DNA of 64,000 nucleotides. Source: Rugalucina vietnamica. Taxonomy: Eukaryota > Mollusca > Bivalvia > Lucinida > Lucinidae. Where the stretch lies: positions 45,098,188-45,162,187 of the forward strand of contig OZ024872.1 of assembly GCA_964017185.1 (NCBI GenBank), given 5' to 3'. This document shows, one piece after another, positions 10,492-25,500 of the stretch; positions within the stretch are counted from its first letter, which is position 1, and each line of letters begins with the position of its first letter. The notes below the pieces were generated by a model. That model was given only the letters and a program-made list of their open reading frames with translations. It was not told the origin of the DNA and did not search any database. The position numbers and the translations under genes were made by a program.

Positions 10492-13400
10492 AGTCCAGTC
10501 GTCGAGCGCCTGTGATTTAATTTACTTCTATTAGCATTGATGCTATCCAGGATGCATTGGCTTCATCCAAGCATACTTGAAAATTGATTGCTGGGATATT
10601 AAAAACAAGAGGACCAATGGTCCTGTAAACGCTCACCTGAGATCTGCTTCATATACCAATAAACATATTTGAATATTATGGTATTTAACCCCAGTGCCGG
10701 GGCAGATGAAGCCCTTGCGCCATTTTTTTTTCTTCAGAATAATCAATATTCTGTCCATTTGCCAATTTCCTGCTGATTTTCCCCTTCAAAGATTTTTGAA
10801 TGTTTTTCGAAATTTTGCCCTATATGGGGCCCCTGCAACCAAACAAAATGAAGGATTAGGACAAAAGTCACATGAAACGTAGAGGACTACTCAATAAACA
10901 TTTCTGCAAAAACAAAATTCAAATATCTCCAACAAGACAGCAAAAACTGGCAATTTTCACTTTTTTCCATTATAAGTCTATGGGAAGCATAAGTTGCCAT
11001 AGCAACCAGAGTTCTTATCCGATCAAAATAAAAAACACAAATATTCGTTCCCCCCACCTATAGATGCTATATGTGAAATATGAAAAGATTCGGCCTGGCA
11101 GCTTCAGAGGAGAAGTCGTTTGAAAATGTTGACGACGACGGACGACGACGACGACGGACGATGCACGGACGCCGGCTCGACCACTATACTATAAGCTCAC
11201 CAGTGAGCCTTCGGCTCAGGTGAGCTAATAAAATGATGCCTGTTACCTTGTAGACTTCATTATAATGCTCCAGTGCTAGAACCCACTCACAGATGGACCT
11301 ACAGGCCAGTGATACCTTCCCTACTGCCTCGGGGTTAAAATCCTGCTGTTTAGAGTACCTCTTCAGTTTGTTGAATGTCTGAAATCCATCACATATAAAA
11401 TAACATCTGTTGAGAAATTGTTGTTCTTTTTGTTGTTTTTTTTTTCAGAATAGTTTTGCTGTTTTATGAACACTTTTCATTTTCTGTGCACTTCAAATCA
11501 AAATAAACCCCCTCAGCTCTCATCTCTGTCAGTCTGCCTATTTCCTCATACGTTGGTTTCAAAATGGCTTATAGCAACAGTTTGGTACACAACAGCATAC
11601 TGAAGATAACCATTTCAAACTACTACAGTCAACCATTTGTGAATAACTGATATTCATGTAAGCTTTATGTAGTTTTGGCATGATTCCAAAAAAAAAATAA
11701 GTATGTTGTTACATTTTGTATTCAAGCAATTACTTGAAAACTTACATTATTACACTTCCATTTTTGTTGTGTATAGTACAGACTCACTTTTACTCTGACT
11801 GATAGACTGTTTTAATCAAACTGGAACAGTTTCTAGACAAACTTTGACCTTAAATTTTAACATAGCAATTCATCTATAAATAAGATGTTTAGCGAAAGGC
11901 ACTTTTGTTGTCAGCACTATTGTAAACATTCAATCTTACCCTATCAGGCAGACTGTTCTTATCAAACTGCAGCAGTTTCTTGAGGAAGTTAGGATCTCCC
12001 AACATCTGTTTGGCTGTCGGCCAGTCGGGCTTCTTTTGGAACAGGACACACACAGCGTTCATCACGGTGTTCACCAGGATAGGGGGGTTGGTGTACACTC
12101 TGAAAAGGAACACAATCACTTTATGTAAATACCTCATAACTCATCAAAAGATACACTGAAAATGATTTGAAACCTTGAATTCGTATTTTTAAATGTTCCC
12201 AGTTTCGATGCTCTACCACCGCAGTCCCCTATATAATGCAGTGATGTAGCAGTAATGATTCATACCTGATTTCTGATATGGAGGCTTTGTCCAGAGTTTC
12301 CAGTGAGGCAATGGCCTGTTGTAAGGCTGGGAGCACTGAGGCAAGATCTTTTTGGCATTCCTAAAAAGAATGTTCAAAACCTCTGTGACACTAAGTCTTG
12401 TAAAATTCAACAGGATGAGATAACATTCAACAATACTTTCTTTTCTTCATAAATTCTACCAAGTTATGCATTCCAGGGTTTCAATGGGCTTGGCTTGCTT
12501 GAATACATATTTCGGATGGAGACTCATACAATAGGGGCAAAACTTCATAATTATTGTGGATAGATATAGGAACTGTAATAACAGCCAATAATATATAACA
12601 TTAGTGAGTAACTGTAATTCTTTCATCAAAATTGCAGACTTACATCAGCGTAATCCTGTACAATCTGAGTTTCTTTCTTCATAATTCCCTCCTCATGTTC
12701 CACAATTTCTCTCACTTGATTCACAGCCTCTGTGTCCTTCTCCAACTGCTGCAGTAATACCTCGGTGTCCTGAAACATTTGTTAGAGTTTGCTGTTACTG
12801 AGTATGAATTTAACATCCCACCAAAAGCCAAGGTCATACAGAGAGGGGACCTTGTTTAAAGTCTCACCCAAAAGTCTGGAGAAGCTCAGGTTCAAGCCTA
12901 CAAACTCTGGTGACAGGATGAGTGTATTCACCATTACTCAACAGCGGCTTCCAAAATGTAAGACTTAAAACACATAATCTGCCCTAGGGACACAACAGGG
13001 CTGAGAATCCTGAAAACAGCATAGGCATTGTATAACCTTAGTTTACCCATCTATGACGAATGGGTTTGTCCATCATTATCAATTGAGAAAGTTCAGTGTC
13101 ATTTTTAGGGGCACAAGGAGTGATTTTAAATTTTTATACCATTTTTCTACAAAATTCTTCTAAGCAAACAGAATAGCCCCAAATGGGATGGGATGCTGTG
13201 TCACAGCCGGAGTTATACTGTTTGCCTGAGTTAAAGTGTTAGGGAGCGCCTTGGTGTAGTGGTAGAGCATCAGACTCCGAATCGAGAGGTCCTGGGTTCA
13301 AACCCCACAGGCGTCAGTGTTTTGTGTCCTTGAGCAAGACACATTAACTCCCAACAGTACTGGTTAAACCAGGAAGAGTTGGCTGTGTCCCGACATGACT

Positions 13401-13502
13401 GAAAAATTGTTGACTGGGACATTAAGCCTCAATACAAACAAGTAGCCATGGGCAACGATCGCTAACCTGAGAGTCAACAAGTACAGTCACTGGACAAAGT
13501 GT

Positions 13503-13535
<33 letters not shown>

Positions 13536-16500
13536 AAAATCTGATCAAAATTGAAGACGCTGGAGGGGCCACAACACTAAAAATAGATTTTTCAAACATT
13601 CAAGGGCAGCTAACTCTGCAGTCCAGGGTCGAATCTGGCTCCAATTCAAACTCATCCAAGATGTTATCCTTGTTTCTTTCAAGAACGAAGAAGATCTGAT
13701 CAAAGTTGAAGGCGCTAGAGTGGCCACAATACAAAATATTGATTTTTCAAACACTAAAGGGCAGCTAACTCCGCAGTCAGAGGTCAGATCTGGCCGAAAT
13801 TCGAACTCATCCGAGATATTGTAGTTATTCTTGTTACCTGCAAGAATGAAGAAGATCCACTGAAAAAACAAACATGCTAGAGTGGCCACAACACAAAATA
13901 TGGATTTTTCAAACACTCAAGGGCAGATAACTCCGCAGTCAGAGGTCGTATCTGGTCGAAATTCCAACTCATCCAAGTTGTTATGGATGTCCTTGTTACT
14001 TCCAAGAATAAAGGAATCCGAATAAAAATGAAGGCGCAAGAGTGGCCACAACACTAAATATTGATTTTTCACACAGTCAAGGGCAGATAACTCTGCAGTC
14101 AAGGGTCGGATCTGGCTGAAATTCGAACTCATCCGAGATGTTATGGCTATCCTTGTTACTTCAAAGTATGAAGAAGATTCGATCAAAATTGAAAGCGCTA
14201 GAGTGGCCACAACACTAAATATTAATTTTTCAAACACTTAAGGGCAGATAACTCCGCAGTCAGAGGTTGGATCTGGTCGAAATTCGAACTCATCCGAGAT
14301 GTTACGAATGTCCTTGTTACTTCCAAGAATAAAGAAGATCCGGATAAAAATGAAGGCGCTAGAGTGGCCACAACACTAAATATTGATTTTTCAAACAGTC
14401 AAGGGCAGATAACTCTGCAGTCAAGGGTTGAATCTGGCTGAAATTCGAACTCATACGAGATGTTATGGCTATCCTTGTTACTTCCAAGTATGAAGAAGAT
14501 CCGATCAAAATTGAAGGCGCTAGAGTGGCCACAACACAAAATAATGATTTTTCATACACTCAAGGGCAGATTACTCCACAGTCAGAGGTCGGATCTCGCT
14601 GAAATTCGAAGCCATCTGAGATATTATGGTTGTCCTTGTTGCCTGCAAGAATGAAGAAGATCCAATGAAAAATAAAGGCGCTAGAGTGGCCACAACATTT
14701 TTCCCATTATAAGTCTATGGGGATTTTTCCAGACGCTCAAGGGCAGCTAACTCTGCAATCTGAGGTCGAACCTTGCCAAAATTCGAACTCATCCGAGATG
14801 TTATGGTTGTCCTTGTTACCTGCAAGAATGAAGAAGATCCATTCAAAAATGAAGTTGCTAGAGTGGCCACAACATTTTCCCCATTATAACTCAATGGGAG
14901 CTATCTGTTGCCATGGAAACCAGAGTTCTGATCCGACCTAGTCCAAAACCTAATGCAACCTTTCCCCCTCCTCAATGATGCTTCAGATAAAATTTGATTG
15001 CGATTGGCCTTGTTGTCTTAGAGATATTCAAGATTGAAAGTGTGAACGCACGGACGGACAGACAGACGGACGCCGGCTCGACTACCATACTACAAGCTCA
15101 CCTTGTGAGCCTTCGGCTCAGGTGAGCTAATAAAAGCAACTATATTACTCAGTTTGAAACTTTAGAACTTTACTGAAATAACTCTTAATCAACTGAAACC
15201 CAGATTTCTTCCAAAAGTTATGCTACCCATTATTTCAGATGAACAACATTATCAAGCTGACATTTGCAGTTTTCACATTATAGACACAACATTGGGTGCA
15301 GTTTTACATAAATATGGGCAGCAAAGAAATGGATTCAGCATCTATCAATTAATTATGTCAAATGAGACTTTTGATTCTTTGTTCCATTAACTGAACAAAT
15401 ATGCCAGACACTGCAAGTCATATGGAGACAATTATAAACACTGGTTTATCTATAAAATCTATAATAGTTTCCTTTTAACAAAAATATCCAGTACACAATC
15501 CCTACCTTTTGTTTCTGTTCAATCTGTGGCCCAATGTTGACCAGCGTGTCCTGCATAGTTCCAACTAGAGAGTTGGCCTCGGACAGCTTGAACAGACCAA
15601 CCAACAAACGATTCCTGTAGAACAGAGTATAATCATATGTGGTAAATAAGCTAATAATCTTAATAGCCAAATACACTGTTTAATTTTGCTACAAAATGAA
15701 TGTCACAACTCCTTGAAGGGAACTCTTTGAAGGGAAGTTAAATTTAATGATGTTGACCCACATCTGTTCAACCACATTGGAGAACAGGCTAGCTATGTTG
15801 GGCGATAGTACAGCAGTTGGCTGATCCTAGCTGGAGAGATACAACCAGAATAAGGTAAGTTCCTAACTTTTAGAAATTTAATTCAATGTAGTAAGAACAA
15901 ACCGATAAAAATGTTTTGGGGAAGTTTGAAATCAAATATCAATAATAACTGTTGTATTTTATCAATTTCACTTTAGCTTAATTTATTGAAAGACAAACTG
16001 AAGTTTTAAGTTAAATGTATCATATTAACCGTAATGTTGATTTGACAACTTCAATAGTAAAACAACATAGTCTTACTTATTATCCATGAAGGCTGTTTTG
16101 TTTTCCTTGAGGAGCCTAGAGTAGAGCCTGATCAGCTCCATGTAACTGCTGGGTGTAGAGTAATAGTGTCGCCTCATCTCCTGCCAATACTTGGAGGATA
16201 TCTCACCAATAGTCTTGTGGATTTCCACACAGGCTACACCTACTTTCTTCTTTAACTCCTACAACATAGATAAAATATAAATATTTCAAAGCTACAAAGT
16301 AAGCAAAGGTGCAATCAGAGCAGAATTCCTGTCCAAAAACCCAAGGAAGGAAACAACCAGGATCCAGTTGTTCAAAGCATCGTTAGCTTAACGATATCGT
16401 TAAGACATAAATTTGTTATTTTTAAAGCAAATATCAGCTAAAGTAACAAATACACTGTTATTTTTTGTTGAAAAAATGTGAGAATCCTTTGCAGTGCAAA

Positions 16501-19500
16501 GGTGCAAAGGATTCTCACATTTTTTCAACAAAAAATAACAGTGTATTTGTAATATTAATGTTTGAAATTTTAACGAAACTTTAACTAACGACGTCGTTAG
16601 TTTTGAACAACTGGGCCCAGAACTTTAAATAAGTACAAAAGCAAATCTTGCAACAAATGTTTACCAGCATCAATTACTGCAGCAATATTGAAATAATGGG
16701 CAAAGTGTTTTATTTTCAAACTCAGACCACAATTAACGTGACAATGCTCATTTTAGGCTCAAAACCAAAGTTTTTCAAGCTCTGATTCTCGTGTGAAATA
16801 TATTAAATACAGATACAAGATTTCATTTGGCAAAATAACCAAGGCTAAAAATCTTCAAAGAAGTCTTTAAATGTATGCGAAGATTGTTAGATACATATTT
16901 CAAGAAATGATCCCCAGAGAAAATATTGCCAATTCTTTAACCTTAAAGTGAAAGGTGATCTATGCTTAACTGTACTCACAGCAATATCAATATCTTTATC
17001 AGCTATAAACTCAGCATTCTCAAAGAATGCCTCGGCTACACTCAACATTGCCTCCTCGTCCCACTCGTCATACCAGTCAATCGTACAACAATTAATCAGG
17101 GCCGGGTTCATACGACATCTCTGCCGGAACCTCCCACCAGCAGGACTCAGTGTCAACACTACATGGAGATTCTGCTGGACTCGCTGAGTGAAGAAGTTGT
17201 AGACCGCCGATCTGGTGTCGGGAATGTCGGCAGCGTCTGCATCCTGTTTGAGGTCCATGGTGATGCCGTCGATTTCTTCATTGTCGAAGAGGTCAGGGAC
17301 TTCTCCCGAGTTGAGAATACAGTTGATGTCTTCTAAGAAACTCTCCTAAAGTTAAAATTGTTTAAAAATTGTTGATTAAAAACAGCAATTACGTCATGTC
17401 ATTCCTAAGTTTATTCCCATGGGAAGTATTTTCAACTCCTAGGCACAAAACAATTCTTACTAAATTGTTTACAGCATTAATTAGTTGGAAAATACAAGAT
17501 TTTTTTTTTTTTTCATTAACATTAACGTCCCAGTCAAAAATCAGATTTTTTTAGTAATGTCTGGATTAGCCCAACACTTTCTGGTTGTTAACCATTTCTT
17601 ACTCAATCTCAAGGTCACAATAAGGTTCAAACCCACTGCCTCTGAATCAGGTGCCCAACACTGTACCACTAGGCCCTACCCCTGATGAAACGTATCCATG
17701 GTAAAGCACGAGTTTGAATTGGGCAATACTTATTAAAGTAGGATACAAACCTTAACAATGTCTGAATCTGTCAGCAAAAAGATCATCTTATCCCCTTTAA
17801 CTCCAGTCTGTAGGAAAACTTTCTTTAGGTCATCTCTGAACTCGGAGGTAGAGTAGCCTCGATGGAGTGTGAGTTTGAACAGATCACAACCAGCTATATA
17901 GCTGGCTAGGTGTGCCACAGTGGACTTCCCACACCCATCCAGACCAACCTATAATGCAGAGAAAGTAAAATATCTGACACTCACTTTTGATATTTTCAAT
18001 ACTTAAAATCTTTCAAACTGAGTAAAATGGGGTTTCTCGGAAAGATTCTGATAAAACTACAAACAGTAAAGATCCTAACCCCAGGGCACCTCACCCCCAC
18101 CCCATGGTCAGCCAGGTCAGATTCTGCACTGTTTGCTTGTATACAAAAGCCTAAATTCAGACTTATGTGCAATAGTAGACCTTAGAGTAAATTTTTACAA
18201 TAAACGATAAATTATATCAGTGAATTAGATCTTGTGCAACTCGGGTGAAAAGCAACCTTTGACAATTCAAACTTCTGCATTTTCTCTGACTGTACAGCCT
18301 GATTTGTGTCGGACCTGTTCTGAAACCACATTGTTGGTTTTCCCACGAGGCAGATCAAATGACCAACATACCAGCAACATATGCCCACCAGGCTGTCTGA
18401 AGATTCTGGCAGCTCTACAGATATGGTCTATGGCATCCTTGAAGAATACCATTCTGGAGGCCTGAAATACAGAAGCACATATCTCAGAACCAGGGTATGT
18501 AAAACATTTATCATGCTATGAGCTCCAATGGGCATGAAATTATCTGGGCTGCTTAAAAACATTAAAATACAAACTGTTGATGGTTTTGATACACTAACAT
18601 TGTTAATGATATAAATGTATAATAACTGTCTTGGGTGATTTAAACCTGAAACTTAAATTGATACCGGCAAGTTAGGTATGAGTACCAAAAACCATTGTAA
18701 TCCAGACAACAGAATATATAAAGTTCTCATATCTGTAGATATCTTATATTATCTCAAAACATGTCACATTACTTTTGCAAAATCAAAAAAAAAATATTTT
18801 TTTTCTATTTGGTGTCCAGAAGCATTAGGATGCTGCATTTTGGTAAGTTATTGCTTCTAAGCGTAACTACTTTACATAAGTAAATCACAATGGAAGAGAA
18901 AAATATTTCTAAGTAAAAAATTAAAATCAAACCATTAAAATGGGGTCAAAATTTTAAAGTTGGGATCTTAAGGGCTTAGGATGCGTCTCTTTTAATCCAT
19001 TTTTCTCTTGTCCGAATGCATTATTTTGCATTAAACATTGTGACGAACATAATAATAATCGTGATCATTAATTGTAACACTAGCAATTGAAAAAGTTATA
19101 ACTTAAACGTGAGCTAAAGGATTCAAATAAACTGGGTGATTTCAAGTGATGGTAGCATTGTCTAACACACAGGGATATAACCTTATCCATGAACAGCTTA
19201 CCGTCTTCTTGGACTCCTGTTAATATTAAAGCATAACGTAAACTGGTCATCGTCAATAGGACATGAAGACAAACATAAGAAAACCAACATTTTGCATAAG
19301 AGAAAACAAAGATGCAGATCAGCTTCGCAGTAACTGCAAAGCTGATCAGCACCTTTGTTTTTGCTATACCGATAGTACAATTCCTCTTCTACTTAAATCC
19401 AAAATTTCAAGCCTTTAGCCTGCTTCTGTGACTGTACAGACTGGTTTGTGTCAAACCACCTCATCAAAAACCACATTGTTGGTTTTCTTATGATGCAGCT

Positions 19501-22500
19501 CATTTTATCACACAACTCGCAAGAATCAGTTAAAACATCAATGACTTTTTATGCTTACACTCACACCGTCACAACTCACACCAAGTTTCTCTGAACAAAG
19601 TCTGTATTCCCAACAACCAAAGCATTAATAAAGCATTTAAAAACAGCTACAAAGCCCCAACCAATATTACTGTTCTAAACAAAACCAACTGTCAACTGTT
19701 ATCTTCCTGTTATGATTAGATAAGGTCTTTGGTAATAACTTTCAGATATTTCTCCGTATTATCAATCATGTTCTGGGTTCCAAAATTAAATCTTCTGAAC
19801 AGTCAACTACAGTTTTTTTTTTCATTAAAAGCCCCACTAAATAGTTTTTTATCCACACTATCACTATACCCCTTAAATCACCATACTACCCATTCAAACT
19901 AACACCATTCCCCTTTAAACTATCACCCCTACCCCTTAAAACAACAAAACACAATGTGATTATCATACCATGGTACGTTCATGTTCAAATTCAACCTATC
20001 AAAATATTGTTTCCATATCAACATTATGCACACTGACAAAGGCAAGTAGATGACTCCAATCAATCTAGGCAACTGTTAAGACTGCTCAGAGTCATCCTTC
20101 TTGGCTCACTGGAAAGCAAAATATCTAAGCTTATTTAATACCTCAACACTTTCATCTCCTCGCTGAAAATTAGTTGCCAAAAATATGGTTATAAAAAAGT
20201 TCCTATGTGGACAAAGCAATACTTATAGTTAATCATTAATGAAATTTGAGCTGCATCATGAGAAAACAAAGATTTTGCATATAAGAAAACAAAGGCGCAG
20301 ATCAGCTTCTAATCCGCGCCTTTGTTTTCACTACATGGATAGTACTATCCCTCTTCTTCATAAATCTGAAAGGTCTAGGGGATTTAAGGCCTGATTTCGG
20401 CCTCATGGTTGGTAAAAAATTTAATTTTGGAATTTTGAGGAGAAAAGTATTGCAAATAGCAGGTATAGGTCCCTGATTATAAATTCTAGCACAACTATCA
20501 CATTCAAATTAGACATGTTGCCATGGCAATGCTCCAAAAAGCATAGAAATACCACTTTTTGCAACTTCGGGTCTATTTTTCACCATTCAACATCATTTTC
20601 AACTGCCGGCCCACGCGACGAACAATTTCCTATTATGAAATAATTATGAAGTATCATCCAGAGATATTGTATGCCAAGTATCATTTTGTTTGTCGTGTGG
20701 GCTGGCAATTAAAAATTAAAAGATGTCTTCAGAAATGGTCAAAAATAGACCAAAAAGTGAAAATGTGCTCTGTCTATGGTTCTTCTGGGCGTTGGCATGG
20801 CAACGCTTGTTGGATAAATGAAGTACTTGTTCTTGTTTTTAATAGAGACATATGGCTGTTTTAAGGAATAGTTTTCTGACCTAAATTTATTTTTTAGCAA
20901 AATCTGAGGCCAAAATCTGACATTTAATGCCCTAGTCCTTTCAAGCTTCTAGCCTGCTTCTGTGACTGTACAGCTTTGTTTGTGTCGCAGTTGTTCAGAA
21001 ACCACATTGATTGTTTTCTCATGACATGGCTCATTTTATTTATAGATGAAAAATGCCTCAATACCACTACCAAAATAGGAAACCATTCAAATAAAGTTAG
21101 AAGTTAAAAACTAGCCCCTTTCCTCCGCTAGTTTATAGATTAAAATTCAGAAATCAAATGCTGAAAATAAAATACCAATGATAAAAAAAAGAAGATAAAA
21201 TATAAAAGATATCTGATATATAAAAGATATCTGATTAAGCCCAGAACGAGACCACACATTTTTTCTCTTATAAATACAGTGTAGTTTGAAATAAAAACTA
21301 GAATTTGATGCAACCTGCATGGTTTTTAAAAACATCCAAAACTTATGCTAGGCCTGACTTATTGCTGAAAATTCTGGCAGAAAAATGATAATTTTTCTGT
21401 CCACAGATAACCAGCTAAATCTATAATAACAGTATAGACATGCACATTACATTCATTTTTTTTCTTCCACATACATTCTAAGTATTTGCAGAGGAGCACA
21501 ATACAAACATGTATGTGTAACAGTTCAATACAATGCATATACCTATCATTTGATACAATAGTGATGCATACATAGTACAATGTACACAGTATTTTGTACA
21601 TATCTATACACATACACAAATATACCCATTATTCTTAAAATTGCTGTATGTGGTCAAGCTACATTACATGTGAACATAACATTACGAAAACTTGCCCATG
21701 CAATATACAGAGATTTTAAAAGTTGTAAATAATTAAAATTTTCAAAAGAAAATCTTTCATATTTTTCTTATTTTTGCTCAAAACATAGATTGTGGGTACA
21801 CGTTAGAACCGCCTCGCCAAGGCGGTTCTAACGAGTACCCACAATCTATGTTTTGGAGCAAAAATAAGAAAAATAGGTATACCCCTGCATACCCCAGTTT
21901 TACTATATAAAAGTGGGGTTTGAGGGGGTAAACTAGACACGGACATGTTTTCCTGATGAATTATCCCTTTCACATATAAAAATACCTCTGTCCGATAGTT
22001 CACAAGTTCAAACTCCTAAAGAAATAACAGAACTAAGTTCAAACAAACTTTCAATCCATTAAATGATGTTACATTTATGAGAGAATTGAAACAATAAAGC
22101 AACAAAGCTCTTTACTTCATTTCAGAGCCATTTTTTTAATTAATAAAAATTGTCTATGTCTAATATCTTAGCCCTAATCTAAGCTCATATAAAAAACAAA
22201 TAAATAAAATAAAACTTTAGAGCTACATGTAAATTTCAGTAATGAAAGAAAATTTAAAATGATTACAAATTTGGATCTCTGAATAGGCATGGTATGTTTT
22301 TAAACATCATACTAGTAATGTGTAAATGGAAAGAATAATTGTTTTGATTTATGGCATGCATTATTTTAGAAGGATTGAAAAAAGTATCAAATCTAAATAT
22401 CACTAACAGAAAAATTTTCTCAAGAAATGCATGAAAAGAACATATTTCAAGTATGTAAAGAATTTCAAAATGTCATTGAACTGACAAAAGTAAGAACCTT

Positions 22501-25500
22501 CAACATATAAAGTTGAATCTAAAATCTAGAACTTACCTCAAAATAAGAAAAGTCAAACTGTTAAAAGTCAGGATTAAGATTCTTACCAAGACAAAAATTA
22601 AGTTGCAGCCACTTGACTGCAAATGAGCCCCGAAGCGAGAAAACCGGTCGTCGGTGTTTTCGACAAGGTCAACAGTCACAGAAGAAAGCTAGAAGCTTGA
22701 AATTTCGAATTTAGGAAGAAGAGCAATTGCTCTATCCGAGTAGCGAAAACAAAGGTGCTGATCAGCTGTGCAGTTACTGCACAGCTGATCTGCGGCTTCG
22801 TTTTTGCATAGGCAAAAATCTGGTTTTCTGATGAGGCGGCTCAAATTATTTATTGCTCACTCATTTGAGCCGCCTCGTGGAAAAACCAACAATGTGGTTT
22901 CCGAACAGGTCCGACACAAACCGGCCTGTACAAGCGCAGAAAAGAGCTAGAAGCTTGAAATTTCGGATTTAAGTAGAAGAGGAATTGTACTATCCGAGTA
23001 GCGAAAACAAAGGCGCTGATCAGCTTCGCGGTTACCGCGAAGCTGATCTGCGTCTTTGTTTTCGCCTATGCAGATTGTTGGTTTTCCCATGGGGCGCCTC
23101 ATTTGTTTTGTGGTTTACATTGCAGTAAACGACTTTTCAGACATGTCCTGATGGAGTCGCCATTTCATAGGCATTTACCAGTACTGTGGGAGCTAACGTG
23201 ACTTGCTCAAAGACTCAGCTTTGGCGGTGTTTCGAGTCCTGAACCTCTCGATCAGGCTCCGAAGTTATAAATCTTTTTTCATGCTCAGCTGAGCTGAGAC
23301 TAAAATTTATCCTGCTCATAAATGTTAAAATGCCTACAATTGTGGGCATTTTAACATTTATTAACTGGATAATTACAAGCTTTGGTGATCTAAACCTGAA
23401 ATTTCAATGTATTTCGGCTATTGAAGTATTATCGAGCATTTTAAATTTCAAGCTCAGCTGAGTTGAGCACCACTAGACAACTGCATTCCCATCACTTTCA
23501 CAATTATTATCACCTCCTTATTTGTGTTCGTTTACAGACTGTACTTGTGAGTCATTATTTAGACTATACCTGTGGTAATTTATACCAGAGAGTTATCTCG
23601 GCTAAATGTGGCCTTGAAACAAACAAACAAACAAACAAATTTAATATTAAACAACAAGTATGTTTTTCTACAATTATTTACGTAAAACAGTCACTCAGAT
23701 ATATGGGTATCACAATCATAAATGAAGAAATCGTAGGTCAGCTAGACAGACAGGATATGAGACAAACAGGAAGAGTCCACAAAGTATGCATATATTAACT
23801 ATATATCAATTAAATAAGCCACAACATGAGAAGACAAACATTTTGCATATGCGAAAACAAAAACGCAGATCAGTTTCGCGGTAACCGTGAAGCTGATCAG
23901 CGCCTTTGTTTTCACTACACAGATAGTACAATTCTTCTACTTTCTAAATCCAAAGCTTCAAGCTTTAAGCCTGCTTCTGTGCTTGTACTAGATCAGCTGG
24001 CTAGCCTTCACTCCGCTCCACTTCGGTACCTCGTTCCACTTTCGCTAGACGGCTTAGCTTAGGTTGCCTTTAAACTATGGTCAAACACATTATGGATTTT
24101 GTAGCAAAATCTAGTTGCTTTATTTGGCGATGCTTGTAAAAGAAATGTATATGTATATGCACCAGAGGTATTTATCTAGAGCTGACACTAATCATGCATT
24201 CTGAAACTACACGGAAACAGAAAATATCAACTTTATTTATTTCTACTTTCAGTTTGATGTGTTCTATTTATAGACATGTGTGTAGTGTTTTCTTTTTGAA
24301 ATATGACATATATAAACAACCCCAAGTATTCGTTGCATTGGAATGGTCGGTTCTCAAGTCATATATGTTGAAAGAGACCTAACTTAACACAGTATTTCCT
24401 TTCTTTGCTGTTCTTGTTGATTTTGACTTTCAACTAACTGTTCAATGTAAGCCGTTCCCGTCGGTGTGGAGTATAACGAAACACCGATGGGAATATCCCG
24501 TCTATGCTTGTACAACTCTTTGTGTCAGACCTGGTCGAAAACCGAAATTGTTTGTTTTCTAATGCGAAGGCTCATACCATATACCCTCTTTATCACCTAT
24601 TTTGCATGGTTTATTATAAACCACGTTCTATCATCATACCTTTGTATTTCCAAAGTTCATTCTCATGTAGAATTCCTCCAGTGTCTGCCTCAGTTTCTTC
24701 TGGTCCGTGACGGGCCGGTACACCCGGGCGGCCGTCTGGTTCTCAAGGTCAAAGAAGTCACCAAAGATCATGTGCTCACTCATAAGCATCTCTGGAGTCC
24801 ATTTTACCTAGTAATCAATATGATTGGTTGAATGGTTTGATTTATGGCTTAACACCGGGGCCCAGTTGTTCAAAATTAACGGCATCATTAGTTGACGATT
24901 CGTTAAAATTTCAAACATGAATATTACAAATACTCTGTTATTTTTTGTTGATAAAATGTGAGAATCCTTTGCATAAAATGTGAGAATCACATTTCATCAA
25001 CAAAAAATAACAGAGTATTTGCTTATATAGTTGGTATTTACTTAACCAGTTGAGGTTTTAACGATGACATTAAGCTAACAAAGTTTTGAACAACTGGCCT
25101 CCGGCCAGGTCAACAATTTTTCTGTTACCAAGCTTAGCCATCACTTTCTGGGTAGTAGTATGTAAACTCGAATATGACAAGCTTAAAGTGTCCGACTCAC
25201 AAACACTAACCAAAACAAAATCTTCACCTACACTGTCTTTATCCAAAACGGCTTGCATAAAAAACAACTGTTCTCTATTCAGTTCTTGACACTATTTACT
25301 TAAGGGTATGAAAAATCATAATCCAAAACATGATACAATCTTTCAAGACATTCACCAGTCATTGGCAGTCAATGTTTTAGCACAGAGAAAACACAAAATT
25401 ATCAAAATTTTACTTTGAAGTAGTCATGTAGACTATCGGACAGGAACTGATAGAAGGCGGCCCTGTCCTCTGAGCTGACCAGCCTGTCGTGGAACACCCT

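Noticed and set aside
13245-13320. A functional tRNA gene
   Set aside because: A- and B-box-like sequences are present, but the acceptor stem does not close well and a SINE body and tail follow; degenerate copies with the same tail occur elsewhere in the window.
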